Positions 46,302 through 58,371 of a stretch of DNA of 64,000 nt are shown here, piece after piece. How positions within the stretch are numbered: position 1 is the first letter of the stretch; every line of letters begins with the position of its first letter. The position numbers and the translations under genes are program-made. Below the pieces are notes generated by a model. It saw only the letters and a program-made list of their open reading frames with translations. It made no database searches and was not told the DNA's origin. The stretch comes from Alisma plantago-aquatica (lineage: Eukaryota; Streptophyta; Magnoliopsida; Alismatales; Alismataceae), in contig OY856412.1 of NCBI GenBank assembly GCA_963693085.1, positions 1,131,754,244 to 1,131,818,243 on the forward strand, given 5' to 3'.

Positions 46302-49300
46302 TATAAGACCCATGACCTTGATTTATGGTTAAACATGCTTCCTTATCATAATTGGATGCTAAAAACCTTAATCAATCCCTAATATGTTCTTTGATATCAT
46401 GTAACAAAGTTAAGTTTCAGGTTTGGTCCAGTTTGGACATTGTTTGAGCAAGTTATGCAATTTTGTATTTAGAAGGCATTTTATGTAATTTACCAATGTC
46501 TAGGATTTTTCTTACAATTTGTCACATTCTTGTTGTGCCTCATGAGTTTTCATACCATGTTTGATGTAGATGTACCTTGGGGCGTCTTGTTGCACCTTAG
46601 TTTAGTGGTGACATGTAACCTTGTGTTGAGATTAGGGTTTGCTGACCAAGATGTCGTAACTCGATGGTCTTTCCTTTGGATGTTGGGATTCAATGGTCCA
46701 CCTTTAGTGGTGGGATCAGATGGTGGTCTCTTAATGCTTGAAGGTCTATGGTTTTTCTTTTAGGCACCACCTAGGTCGATGGTTCTCCAAGTGAGGTGCA
46801 CAACTGATGGAAACCTCGGGGTTTGCTTTGGTGGCCAAGTGAATGCATGACCCAATGGATAGCCTGTTATTAGAGGTTGATGGTTTCTCTGGGGTTGACA
46901 TTCGATGGTCCCCCTGGTGTTAAGAAATGATGGTTGACCTAGTTTTGCATGTACGTGTTGTTTTGACCTTGGACACATGGCATGCATGGTTTGACAGCTC
47001 TTCCTTTCTCTTTCATCCCAAGCTTTGTATACCTCCCTCCTTCCATGAAAAAAGTCCTTTTGAAACCTCTTCTTATTTCTTTCTAATTGGAACCAGTCCC
47101 TCTTACTTGGTGGATAGGAAGCAACTCAAGGTAGGAGAATCTTGGCCCATCTTGCTTGAATGTGACCCAAAGGTTTGGATCTACCCTCTTCTTGGTCGTG
47201 TGGAGCTTCCTTAGCTTGTCTTGACCTAAGCAAGTAAGATATTCCACTTCCTCCATTTTCCTTGAATACCTATCTTTTCTCTTCCTTCTTGGTCAGAACC
47301 ATGTTGTTCTTGATGGATCTTGTTCTAGAGGTTGAAGAACACCTTCATTATTGCTTATTTGTCCTAGGGTTTGCTTGTTCTTGGAGAAAGGATCTAGCTT
47401 GGATGAGTGGAGTGTTCAAACTAGGGTTTCTTATGTCTCTCTTCGAGCTACCTTTCTACTTGAACCTTCATCTTCATCTTTGAGGTGATTATATAAGTTT
47501 CTCCACGTTTATTGCTTACTCTTAGCTTGCATGTACAAGATATTGCTCTAAAACGTAGTACTAAGTAGGAATTTGCTATCTTTGCCTAGGGTTTGAGCTT
47601 AGGTGGTAGATCATTAGTAGATAATCCTTCTTGATGTACCTATGAACCTTGTGCATGATTCTTTTTTGGAAGTGTAACTCTATACCTTGCATGCTTGTGG
47701 GAGTTAATGGTTTTGATCCCCTCAAATTATGGCTTTTCCCTATGATTTTGAATTATTTTCCTCTCTTGTGATGAGTCTTGATGGTTTGACTTCTTGTGTC
47801 AACTAATGGCTTGGATTTAGTTGTTGTTTTAGACCTTCTCTTATGCTTGAAAATTATTTCTATGATTTCCTTCCCAAACGATAGTTTTGGCTCTTCTTTC
47901 ATGTGGTTTCAAACAATGGTTTTCCTCACTTTATCAAACAATGGTTTTTCTTGATGGCTTAGTCATATTTTCCACCTAGTGTTGGCAACCAATGGCTTCA
48001 CGGGGTCATGACTCGATGGCCTCCCTGTATCATGACTTGATGGTATCATTGGTCCTATGGTTGATGGTTTTCAACCAATGGTTTCACTGGTTGCAAGGTC
48101 AATGGTCTTCATGGTTTCAACATCTGATGGTGGTCCTGATGTCCACAACTGGTGGGACATCTGATGTCAACAAATGATGGTGCACCTAGACATCCACATC
48201 TAATGGTTCACCTATTGGTTCACAACCGATGGCCATACTAGGCCCATGATATCATGGAACTTCTAGGTGTATGATCTGATGGCTATCCTAGTCTTATCAA
48301 ATGATGGTTTCTCTAGTAGTTGATCCAATGGTTTTGGTTTGATGATACAATCTGATGGTTTATCCTTGTGTGCTGATTTGTAGCATCAATTTAATCTACT
48401 TTGTTGAACATATCTCTAATATGAATAAGTGATTATGGATACTCATGCTTAGCTTCCTTGTATGTTGTTTATGGTGAAGGAATACACTCTTAATGTCATT
48501 GTAACTCTGTTATGCTACATTATGAGCATCATAGCTCCTTAATGCATCATGATGTGGAACCGTGTATTACAAGTATGTTGATGGATTGTTGAACTTTTGT
48601 AAGGTTTGGAAAGATAATGATGATCTTGAAGGGTTTATGTGAGTGGTCATAATGACCAGGGGCACAGTTTGAGCCCTTATCAAGGTGTGACCATATTTAT
48701 GCATGATAAGGATTGGTATCTTGTGACGATGTGATAAGAATTTTATCTCTTACATTTTATATCTTTTGGATTTGTAATATACCCATGTTTTTGTAGAACT
48801 GTTTTAGGGTTTGTTTGTAAGTTGATTGATGCAATCTTAACTCACCCAATTGGAATTAACTAATCAATTTAAACCCTAATCATGTAGTGCCCTATGTCGT
48901 AGAACCATTCCAGCACCAGGACTTGCTGGATGGGGAAGGTATTCTAGAAGGGAATCCTAGAGTCATATATTGTTGAGTATATGTGGGTGTAGGGAGAATA
49001 CATCCTTGTCATCCTGATCCCAAAGTTTGGAGGATGGTTGTGGTCATGCGTCTATTTGAGAGAGGTCAAGGCAGTGTCTTGGATACTTGTATATGTGATG
49101 TGATTGAGGACATCTACGATTGTACCTCAGATGATGGAGTTTTGTATACCCTAGTTATTATTGTTGTGACCTATATGCCAAGGGTGGATTGGCTGATTGC
49201 GTGGTGAAATCGTACTGACCGAGGGAGGAAGAGATCTTTGGATTTTGGCTCTCATATATCTTGTATAGAACTGAATACCACTTTGTAGTGGTCAGTTAGA

Positions 49301-50069
49301 GTTTGAGTGGTATACCTCAAATTCCCCATGGCTTAATAAAATATTTAATCAAGTTGTGTAGTATATATGGGTAAAACATGATTCACATTGATTGATAACC
49401 CTTTCCTTGTTTCTTATAATGCTTAGTTAATATATAATGAGGTAAGAGAAATCAACTGTATAGGAGATGATAGTTTTATCTATTCCTCTGTATATTATGT
49501 TAATAATAATTTACATATTTTATTTTCTTACTCTATTTTATCCACTTAATGTGCTTAACTATATAACCTGTTGTAATCAATAACCATTATTGAGAGTTAT
49601 ATCTTTCATTGGGACATGAGTCTCATCTTGTGGGTCACCACATCTTTTTAGGTGATTGTTAGTGACATTGTTAGGTTCATGTATGTGAGGAAGTTCATCT
49701 TGGAGAGAAGTAGGAGCACAAGGTTGGTTAGTATTTATAGTGCCCTAGAGTCGTACTTGTACTCTCAGGTCTGGGTAGGGGATGTTTTGTAAATGATATG
49801 TATATAAATATGAGTTTGTAAGTATATTGACATTTGTATATGACATGTATATATGTGGAACAACTCTTTTGTATATAGGTTCTAGCTGAGGCCACTGGTG
49901 AGATTTGTAAAAACCTGATATGGTATGTGTTGTTATGAAGGTTGTTGTACTATATGTAAATGTTTCTAGACCCGATTTTAATTATCTCCTTTTACTATAG
50001 TGTGGTTAATTAGTGATGGATTGTGTGTTTTAATTTGAGTATTCTCATTTAGTGTGGTGGGGTGTCACA
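46302..50069 (+). mobile_element. Gypsy LTR of element E (5' LTR), same family as copies A-C
   Basis: About 3.77 kb. Its start (TATAAGACCC) aligns with TGTAAGGCCC of copy B and its end GGGGTGTCACA with B's GAGTTCTCACA. Shared landmarks include GTTTGAGCAAGTTATG (46,443 and 12,115), CATGTAGTGCC...GTAGA (48,880 and 14,180) and the region before the end (49,570-50,069 and 15,290-15,763). It is clearly more diverged from A-C than they are from each other. gag starts shortly after its end, which makes it the 5' LTR. The typical tRNA-Met primer site is missing: the sequence after CACAG goes straight to TTTAGGTTCAT. Confidence 0.7.
46660..48370 (+). repeat. Degenerate GATGGT/AATGGT repeat within LTR of E
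   Basis: Short units built on (A/G)ATGGT with variable tails, such as CAATGGTTTTCC, CTGATGGTGGTCC and CCGATGGCC, recur dozens of times. They are densest at 47,930-48,370, with 15-35 bp spacing. Copies A (about 9,280-10,080) and B carry sparser versions. Confidence 0.7.
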
Positions 50070-50289
50070 GTTTAGGTTCATATTAGATTTTTAGTTTTGG
50101 TGAGTATACAAGGACATATGACCAACATATTTGATCATAGCATTTGCTTATGCAAATATGTATACAGAATGTGAAGATCATGTGGAGAATAGCTCTGTCG
50201 CACTAGGAGGTTGTAGTAGGAGGCTGACACATGAGGACAGAGTGGTTATGATGGGGCTAGAATAGCCTGTAATGCCTTAGTTTGACCTT

Positions 50290-51001
50290 GCAACCATGAC
50301 CAATCCAAATTTCTAGTCCATGTTTGGAAAACTCATGGCAACGATTACACACTTAAAAGATAGGGTGCCCATACCTCAACCTTGGGAAGTCGTCCCTAAT
50401 GTGGAATCTCAGGGTTCCAAGAAGACGTTTGAATGGTTGAAGTGTGTTGGAGTTACCAATTATGTGGGTAAGGAAAACCTGACATACGCTGACATGTGGT
50501 CAACCAAGCTAGAGAATGCATTTAAGATCCTGAATATCCCAAAAGAGGACAAGGTGAAGCATGTTGTCAACCAAGCTAGAGAATGCATGAAGTTGTTGTG
50601 ATTTGGGAAGAGTTTTGGAGAGAGTTTATAAGCCACAACTTCCCAAAGATGTATCTTGACAAGAAGGCAACTATGTTTGAGATATTGCACCAAGGTTTGA
50701 TGTCTATCAACGAGTATGAAGAAAAATTTATGAAGCTTCTAGGTTCTGTCCTCATATTTCAGCGATAGAGAAGGAGAGGATCCAAAGGTTTGAGAAGGGT
50801 CTGAGTTCAAATTTTCCTATGATAACATCTTCTTTAGAGAACATAGAAAGGTTCTCTACCTTTGTGGACTTGGTAAGGAGGATTGAGAGATCTTCTAATG
50901 AGAATCGTGAAGGCAATGCTAAGAAGTGGCCAAATCAATTTCAAGGACAATCATCTGGTGGCTTCAAGAACTCGAGGTTCTTGTCACCACAGTCACAATA
51001 G
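50290..51001 (+). pseudogene. gag: Element E gag, frameshifted
   Basis: Three overlapping segments in different frames, 50,320-50,601, 50,583-50,768 and 50,819-51,001, together follow the order of a gypsy gag domain. They show a W-x-TKLENAFKILNIPKEDKVKHV block, then WEEFWREFISHNFP, then INEYEEKFMKL and finally a basic, Gln-rich tail. A 20-bp string, GTCAACCAAGCTAGAGAATG, occurs at 50,500 and 50,563, so an internal duplication accompanies the first frame break. No CCHC knuckle was found before the protease. Between 51,001 and 51,316 the reading path is lost to stops. Confidence 0.7.
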
Positions 51002-51315
51002 AGACTAGCTTTTTTTGAGCCAAGATCAAGAGTACCATCACACTGATCCCTGAGTAAGGGCAGAGACCAAAAATTTCCTCGACTAGGAGACATAGTGCAA
51101 CATCAATATCAGTGATAAGGCCATCTAGGCATTTGACAAGCAAGGCATTTGATGTGGTCTTCCCTATGAAGGATGAGGAGGTGACACAGTAATCGGGGCA
51201 GAGTCAACAAGGTTTGCAGTAGAAACAATACAATAGTGGTGGTCATAGAGGATGTAGTAACACATCATAGGTGGGGTCATCTGGGCTAGCTAGGAGATGA
51301 TGAGGATGAAAACAT

Positions 51316-51697
51316 GTGATGACAAGATTCTATGTTATGAGTCAGTCAGAGGGAGTGGTTAATTTACGGGTCATGACATGTCAGATGGAACTTTTTCATT
51401 CTCACTTATATGCTTCTTCTTTCATATCTTTTTTGGTTGACCTAGGTGCGACACACTCATTTATTACTACAGAGATGATAAGTAGTTGTTATCTGTCTGT
51501 TTGTATTAGATTTGATAACATCCTACTAGAAAACCCTCTAGTTGGTTCAACTGAGTTGCGGGAGGAGTGTCCATCTTGTGTTCTTTCTTTCTTAAGATGC
51601 AACATTCAAGTTGATCTTATACCACTTGGAAGGAATGGATTCGATGTGATCCTAGAGATAGACACCTTGGAGAAGTATAAGGTTGTTTTGGACTATA
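51316..51697 (+). pseudogene. Element E aspartic protease, split by insertion of D
   Basis: The protease would mature the E polyprotein. LVDLGATHSFIT holds the catalytic Asp (usual form DSGATHSFI; Ser to Leu here). VDLIPLGRNGFDVILEIDTLEKYKVVLD matches the second conserved block of plant chromovirus proteases. Coding stops at 51,697, where the 5-bp target site GTTCC and then element D begin. The frame runs on by chance to 51,741 into D. The downstream part of the polyprotein resumes after 61,309. Confidence 0.78.
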
Positions 51698-51702
51698 GTT
51701 CC

Positions 51703-54622
51703 TGTCACGCCCGCATCCCACACGATTACCACCAATCATGAGATTAGGGAATGACTATGAGGATTATACTTAATACAAAGTTCACTCCCTTATTTTTTTT
51801 AAATTTCATTTCAAACTCTTTGTTTTCTAGCATCCAATCACATAAACAAACTTTACCAAAGAATTAAACTTTTTTTACTCTAATATGATCTCAACATTAA
51901 TGATACACATCCATACATTCATTTTATTTCTCACACTTCCATGTACATATGACATGACAACCATATACATTCTCTCTGATGAAGGAAACAAAGATACAAA
52001 TCATCATTTATAACTCTCTCACATCTATACAAGGACCTAGAGTGATAGGGACCCACTGAACTTAACTGATCTCATACTTAAATCCTATTGTAGATCCACT
52101 CTGATGCTTTGACCTTCTTCAAGACCATGTGGTCTCCCTAAAAATTGTGAGTAGAGGGGTGAGCCTACTCACTCAGTGAATGAGTACTTCAAAGAAACAG
52201 TCTACAGCATTAATATAATTACAAATATACTTTTGAGTGACTGATATCAATTATAATAGCAGTAATCTTTAAAGAGACTAATTTTTCAAAAACATAATAT
52301 GGTACAATACTCAAGACATCTACAAGAGTGAATCGGTATATGAACATGCTTGATTGATTATAAAGAGAACTAATAACTCAGAAACATACACAAAATAATT
52401 GAATAACTACACACACTTGTTTAACCTCTCATTCATCTTATTATGCCCTGAACCCACATGAGGTGTACCACAACATGTGAAAGAATCACATCCAGCTACG
52501 ATCTCACTGTATAAGGCTTAGAAGCATGCCTGGGTTCCTGAGCCTATCTCTTGAGTAAGACCCCATCTGCAGCAGGCCTCGACACGTCTGCCTCTCAGTG
52601 GCTAATAAGAGCAACCAGATATCTCAGACTCCACCTCTCAACCTGGGTACTCAGGAGGTGAGTCAAAGCCCTCAGGCTTATTGTGCATCATTGGACCTAC
52701 TGACCACTAATCACTCAACATGTAACACAGGTACCCCCGACATCCTTGGTTACTGTTGGGTACCACACAACTGTAAGGAGTCTGCCCTACTGGTCAAAAC
52801 CCCCACACCCTACTGGTGCACTCTGGCTTACCTCAATCTGGACTACCTCCAGTCGGGAAACCATTTCCTCCTCAAAGTGCAGGCCTCATCCTGTGAGGAT
52901 TCTATAGTGTTTAGGGCATCTGCATGTATAATTCACTCTTTAAATGCACAATTCAATCATCACATTAACATATCTTTTTTCATCTTTGTAAACTATTCAT
53001 TTCATAAACCATCTGATAACATTTACCACAACTAAAATGTCAAGCATAACCACATCTCATACTGAGCAGCATTGATATCACAATACTTGATTCACTGAAC
53101 ACCATATCATTAGGGTTTCATTTACCTCATTCACTTATCACATAACTCAAGTAAGAATTGTATATATCATACATCAAGAATAACATTGAATCAAGATGTC
53201 TAATTGCAAACCTGCAACTTTCCATTCATTTAGGGTTTCACCCTCCTTACTGATATATATCAAGCAAATATTGATATCATCGAATTAAATCCAAGATATT
53301 ATCTGGAATATATGTAATACACATACAAATAAAACAATCATTCGTAATAAAGGAGATTCAACTAGGCAAACTTCTTTATTCAATTATACAACAATTTCAG
53401 TCATAGCCGAAAATCTTAGATTTCAGTATAATCATGTAACCTCTACAATTCATTTAAGAATTCTCATTTAGATGGATTGCAATCATTTCTAATGTGATTT
53501 CATAATCTAAAATTCATCACAATAGAGGAATAATCCATATCATATCATATTGCAAAAGCCAAATCAAAAAGGCAACTTAGGGTTTGTACTCACATACTAA
53601 ACAATTGAAGATTATTGATAATTTAACTCATTTGCATGCAATCTACTATTTAAATGAAGAACCCACTCACCCTAAGGTGTGAAAATACCTTAAAAACATA
53701 GCCCATCTTTGAAGATCTCGAATCCATATCAAGATTCTAGAAAAATCCGCAATTTCTTCTTCCTTTCAACCCAAAATGGGGCCCGCTGTAGGTAGTAGAC
53801 GAGATTAGAGGTTAAACCAAACCTCCAAATCAGTGGATCATAGGTTTTGATCAAGGGAAAGTGAATAGAAGAAGGAATCCATAGTTAAAACTACTTACCA
53901 AGTCGAATTTATAGCAACTCCTTTTGATTTCTGTTATTCTTCACGTTCTTCCCCAGAAATTGCCCTCCAAGTCACCTCCTCATAGAGAAAGATTTCTGGG
54001 ATGATAGACGATTGAATTGTGGTTCCAACACACTTCATTTCATTGAGAATGGATAAGTATTGCTCCAGATAAGATCATTCTATGATTTGCTGTCCTGGGC
54101 GGCGTCGACCGCGGTAGCGGTGTCGACGCAAATTTGCGGTCGCAGTGTAGACCACGGGTCGTGGTATCAACATAGAGTCATGGTCACGGTGTAGACCACT
54201 GGTCGCAGTGTCAACGCAACATCGGCCGCAGTCCTCAATACATGTTTACTAAAAAGGGCATAACTATCTCATTTTAACTCCGATTGGGTTCATTATTTTT
54301 TGTTGGATTCATAATTGAATTCTTTACAATCCTACAATATTATTTTGATAATATTCTCAAATGAAAAATCATATATTAATTATTTTTCTCCAATATTATT
54401 AACTCTCTTCTTGCACATATGTATGAGTTAATGCTATATTAACTCCAACTCGGAAATTTATAGTATGCTTAAGTGATGATTATGAGTTGCCCAAACAAAT
54501 ATTTAAGGTTACCAAAGTTAAGAAAAAGTACAACATAGAATATTACTAACAAATCATGATAAACATTAATATTATCTTAAAACTCTAGGATTACCAACAA
54601 GTCTAGGAACAGGTTGTAACCA
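51703..54622 (-). mobile_element. Element D, 3' LTR (left)
   Basis: It begins TGTCACGCCCGCATCCC on the plus strand and ends GGTTGTAACCA, where the other copy has GGTTGTAACA. A plus-strand frame at 52,598-53,035 recurs in the other LTR at 59,264-59,551 but runs antisense to the element and has no recognised domain, so it is not called as a gene. Confidence 0.88.
54101..54234. repeat. GC-rich minisatellite in left LTR of D
   Basis: Units of about 18-22 bp based on GGTCGCGGTGTCGACGCA with variants such as GGTCGCAGTGTAGACCAC. About six units in otherwise AT-rich LTR sequence. Confidence 0.75.
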
Positions 54623-54638
54623 TTCCCCCCCCCCCTCT
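54623..54638 (-). promoter_or_regulatory. Polypurine tract of element D
   Basis: Minus strand AGAGGGGGGGGGGGAA (eleven Gs) directly before the 3' LTR. It is strand-defining evidence for the minus orientation. Confidence 0.85.
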
Positions 54639-54662
54639 AATAAAAAATTCATCTCAAAATTT

Positions 54663-54735
54663 CTAAAAGAGAAAAAGATACTTGTTAAACATCTCTGATT
54701 CTAATTTCCAAGTAACTTCTTCTATACATGATTCC
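54663..54735 (-). pseudogene. Stub of chromovirus polyprotein C-terminus in D
   Basis: Minus-strand codons read TWKLESEMFNKYLFLF before TAG at 54,663-54,665. This matches the usual last residues (TWE...M...KYP.LF) of plant Tekay/Del-type polyproteins. It shows that D derives from an autonomous chromovirus that lost its coding region. Confidence 0.65.
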
Positions 54736-55715
54736 TCATCTCATCATCACATGGTACTATTCACTTTCCATTCATTAAACCACACTAGTCATCATACGAT
54801 CACAAGATATAAATCCTCTTCACAATATCACAGTGTATCAACCCTTATCAACACAAGAGGATTACACCTCATCCAGGGCTCAACCATGTCCACTGGTCAT
54901 TAAGACCATCATACTATTCCCTGCATGATCATCATTATCATTCCATGCCTTATAGCAAGGCTCAACAACATCACTTTCATATAATACACCATATCAACAC
55001 AATATTGCATTAATGAGCTAAGAGATATTCATAAACAATCATAGCAAGGTTATATTAACATTAAGAACTTTCCTTTATTATGTCAACATGCAAAGAATCT
55101 AGATATGATTAACCCTCATCATATTCATAATGCACATGTTTAGCATAAGAATGTATCAATGATATGGCTATGATAACCACCAATTAACAAATTACGATTA
55201 TGATTATATTAAGTAGATTGCTTCACCATCATGCCAACATATAAGAATGTTAAACACGAATACTCATCTTTATCTATTTGTATTAGAGTTAGGTTCAACA
55301 AGATAAAGTATACTAATGTTACTAATCAACACTTATACCCAAACCCTTACTCACGACATACCCATTGGATCATGGACGCATAAGGTGAAGCATCACCATC
55401 ACATTCCATACTATTCTCAAGTATGAATCCACACATAAATCAAGGTGTAATCATTGGGTTATAGCATACTAAGGTTTCAACAATAGTAATAGGGCACTCC
55501 ATGATTGTATTAGTCATTCAAGGGCTATTCATACCCAATTACCATCACTTAGTTATATTAGAGCTAGGTATAACAAGCTATACCTCATTAGGGTTACATA
55601 TCAATACAATACGATTATCATCCCTTCTATTCATATGAGTGAATAGGTAAGACTACCTTATTCAAGGTAACCCTCTATTTGTTTTATCATCATTCAACCC
55701 ATATCACCATACCAC
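54736..55715 (-). mobile_element. Fragment of the A/B/C/E LTR family inside element D
   Basis: Collinear with copy A from about 7,350 (CATCTCATCATCACATGGTACTATTC) to about 9,265 (CAACCCATATC), same orientation, without the LINE. About 980 bp. It adjoins the polyprotein stub, so it replaced coding sequence or inserted there and lost its ends. Confidence 0.75.
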
Positions 55716-58353
55716 AATTGTACAATACTAAGACGGATTACTGGTATGAATGACTACAACTATTAGACACCTTTAATTAACATATTTCTTGCACATTTAC
55801 ACTAAAATCATACATAGAACCAATTTACATCCCTCATTATACCTTCAACGAATTACACTTCTAAAAACAAATTCACGTATTACTGAAAGCCATTGTTTTA
55901 TGTTATCTCCCCATTCATTACTACTTACTTCTTGTTACTTATCCTTCTCATTTTGATCATATAGAATAAACATCCCTAAAATTGAAGCATACAAGGTAAG
56001 AATAGATTTTTCATCATTCTTGACATCACTACATGAATTTATTTAACATCATACTTTACTTATGTTGTATTTCTCCTTTTGTTCAAAACACACTTGTTAC
56101 ATTTCAAATTTATTTCTTACCCTTTTCTATGAAACATTTTCATATTGTTTATCAACCTTTCAGATTAGCTACCTTTAAACCTTGGATTACTATCAATGCT
56201 AGTTTAATTCTCATAATGCAAATCTCATGATCTTATTTTATAGAGATGCTAGTATTTAAGGTCAAATCACTAGTGACATCCCTTGAACTACTACAACTCT
56301 AAGCATTCTAGGGTTTGGTCCTTATCAGTAGCATGACATTATTGTGATGTGACTTTGCTCCCTTAATTTGAAATTCAAACTTTGGATCTTACAAGTTTTA
56401 CTAAAGTCTTCCTTATCTTATCAATTGAATTTCCTTTCTCTTACTTGGCCATTCAGATAGAGTACATTCTCAATTTACCCTACTAGGGTTTCATCATCAT
56501 ATTGTGTGTCATTATTACATTCACTAGATGTCTCTACCATGGTGGTTATGCATAATATATGATTTATTTTCTTATCACTTCATTTCCACATTGCTCACAT
56601 TGAGTAATATATGAAAGAGAAGATGATTCCAAGACTTAGAATACTTATCTTCAAACTTTCTCTTAACACATTTCTCGTATGTAGGTTTAATTAGTTATCA
56701 ACAAGAATACTTCACTAGTTAGCACTTGCTTGAATCTCACAATCTCTTTCTATTATAATCTATATTACTCCATCATGTTTCAAACCTTTCCTTACTTTCC
56801 ATAATCCTCTTACCATATACCGCTCTTCCACCTGTCATCTTTAACTTCTAATTTTCTCTTATGATCATGTTGCTTATTCATGCGTATGATCATGAACATA
56901 TTTCCTTTTTATTCTTCTACTAATGTGAAGTTGAAATTCTAAATCAATCATCTCTCTACTAGTTTCACCTCATGTTTAATACGTTACATATCCTTCATTT
57001 TAATTCAAATGGCTCATATATGGGTCAAACTTAGTTTCTCTTTCAATCAAGTTTTTCCTTCCTAAATATAGTCTACCTTTGTATGACTTATTCATTTGTT
57101 TAGCTACACTTTTGTTCTTCTTTTAGAAACTAGTTTGTTGTTCTATAGAGACTTAGAATCCAAAGATAGTAAGTATGGATGTATTAAACTTCATAATAAA
57201 TGAATACATTCCATGCTCTCAATTAGGTCATGTAACCCTCATTCCTTAATCAAGCTCATCATTTCCAACATTTCTCTTTGTTTCAACTAAGTTTCTTATC
57301 CTAGTCTTATGATTTACATGTTCATCTAATTCTCTTTACTTTAACTCTTCTGAAGACTCTTCACTTCTATGTACTTATTGTATACTTAACTATTTTCTTC
57401 TATTTTCCTTTTCTTTATAGTACATAAAAGCATTGTACTTGATTATATGATCCATTCCTGATGATTGATTCTTACTATCTTGGCCCTTACATACTTTGAT
57501 AATATCTTTTTCATATTTAGAGTTCATATAATACTAATCATTAAACTTAATCTAAACCTTATGTCGTGTTCATTTATTCCCAATTAAGGGTTTATCATAT
57601 GAGGCCCCAAAGTTCGATCTTAGATATCAGTTCCAACTGATTCTTAGCTATTCTAATATTTCCCATATGTTTTAACATCTTAGTGTATGTACTTTCTCAC
57701 TATGATGTCGGTCTAATTTATCTAGAGTATACACTTATTATATTGTTAATAGGAGCCATTAGATCTCAGTAACACATCCTGCCAGTCAGACCAAGCCAAA
57801 CCTACAGTCCTGAAGCCAAGAGCTACTCAAGAATAACCAAATCCTATTAATCTCATACATGTGGAAAGAATATCCACTTAGGGCAAACTCATTTAAACAT
57901 AACTTCTGGTCTACTTGATACAAAGAATATAAATAATAACTGAATCACTTCATGATACACAACAATACAAAAGAACCATATATATTCTACAAACTGATAA
58001 TCTGAATTCATACATATAAGAGAATTTCTATTGATCTCCAATCAAATAAGAAATATAAAGCAAGAGTTGTATCACATTCTATGTTTAATCTCTTACTCCT
58101 TCATTACTTTTCGGTCTCCTAACCCTAAGATTTCAAGGGTTTCTCTCTAGCCCATCCTTCCTCTGCATACCTGGCAAGGGCATCCAGAGAAGAATAGATA
58201 GAGTAGCTTGATACTGGTCAACCTAAGTATCCAGATACCGGGACAGGGTATCCAAACACCCAGACTTCACAGAGGTATAGACACATCAACTCTTAACTGC
58301 CACACGTATAACTCTAACTTTCTATCCTAGTGGTCCCTAACAACTCAGCCTAA
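55716..58353 (-). other. Non-coding interior of element D
   Basis: AT-rich text without gag, protease, RT or integrase motifs on either strand. Near 58,150-58,270 repeated CCAG(A/T)TACC-type words appear (CATACCTGGC, ATCCAGATACCGG). It may be the untranslated leader of the ancestral element together with unrelated sequence. Confidence 0.55.
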
Positions 58354-58365
58354 GCTTTGATATCA
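58354..58365 (-). promoter_or_regulatory. Degenerate primer-binding site of element D
   Basis: Plus strand GCTTTGATATCA; the complement TGATATCAAAGC matches the initiator tRNA-Met site TGGTATCAGAGC at 10 of 12 positions. Both mismatches are G to A on the element strand. It lies 6 bp from the LTR. Confidence 0.7.
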
Positions 58366-58371
58366 AAAGAT

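Noticed and set aside
46530..48177. Frames in the LTR of element E (46,530-46,763, 46,927-47,214, 47,262-47,483, 47,992-48,177).
   Set aside because: They are chance frames in LTR sequence and the (A/G)ATGGT word array; no domain and no conservation in copies A-C.
52598..53035. A 145-residue plus-strand frame recurring at 59,264-59,551, as a possible gene pair.
   Set aside because: Both lie at the same place in the two LTRs of element D, antisense to the element, with no known motif. They are copies because LTRs are copies.
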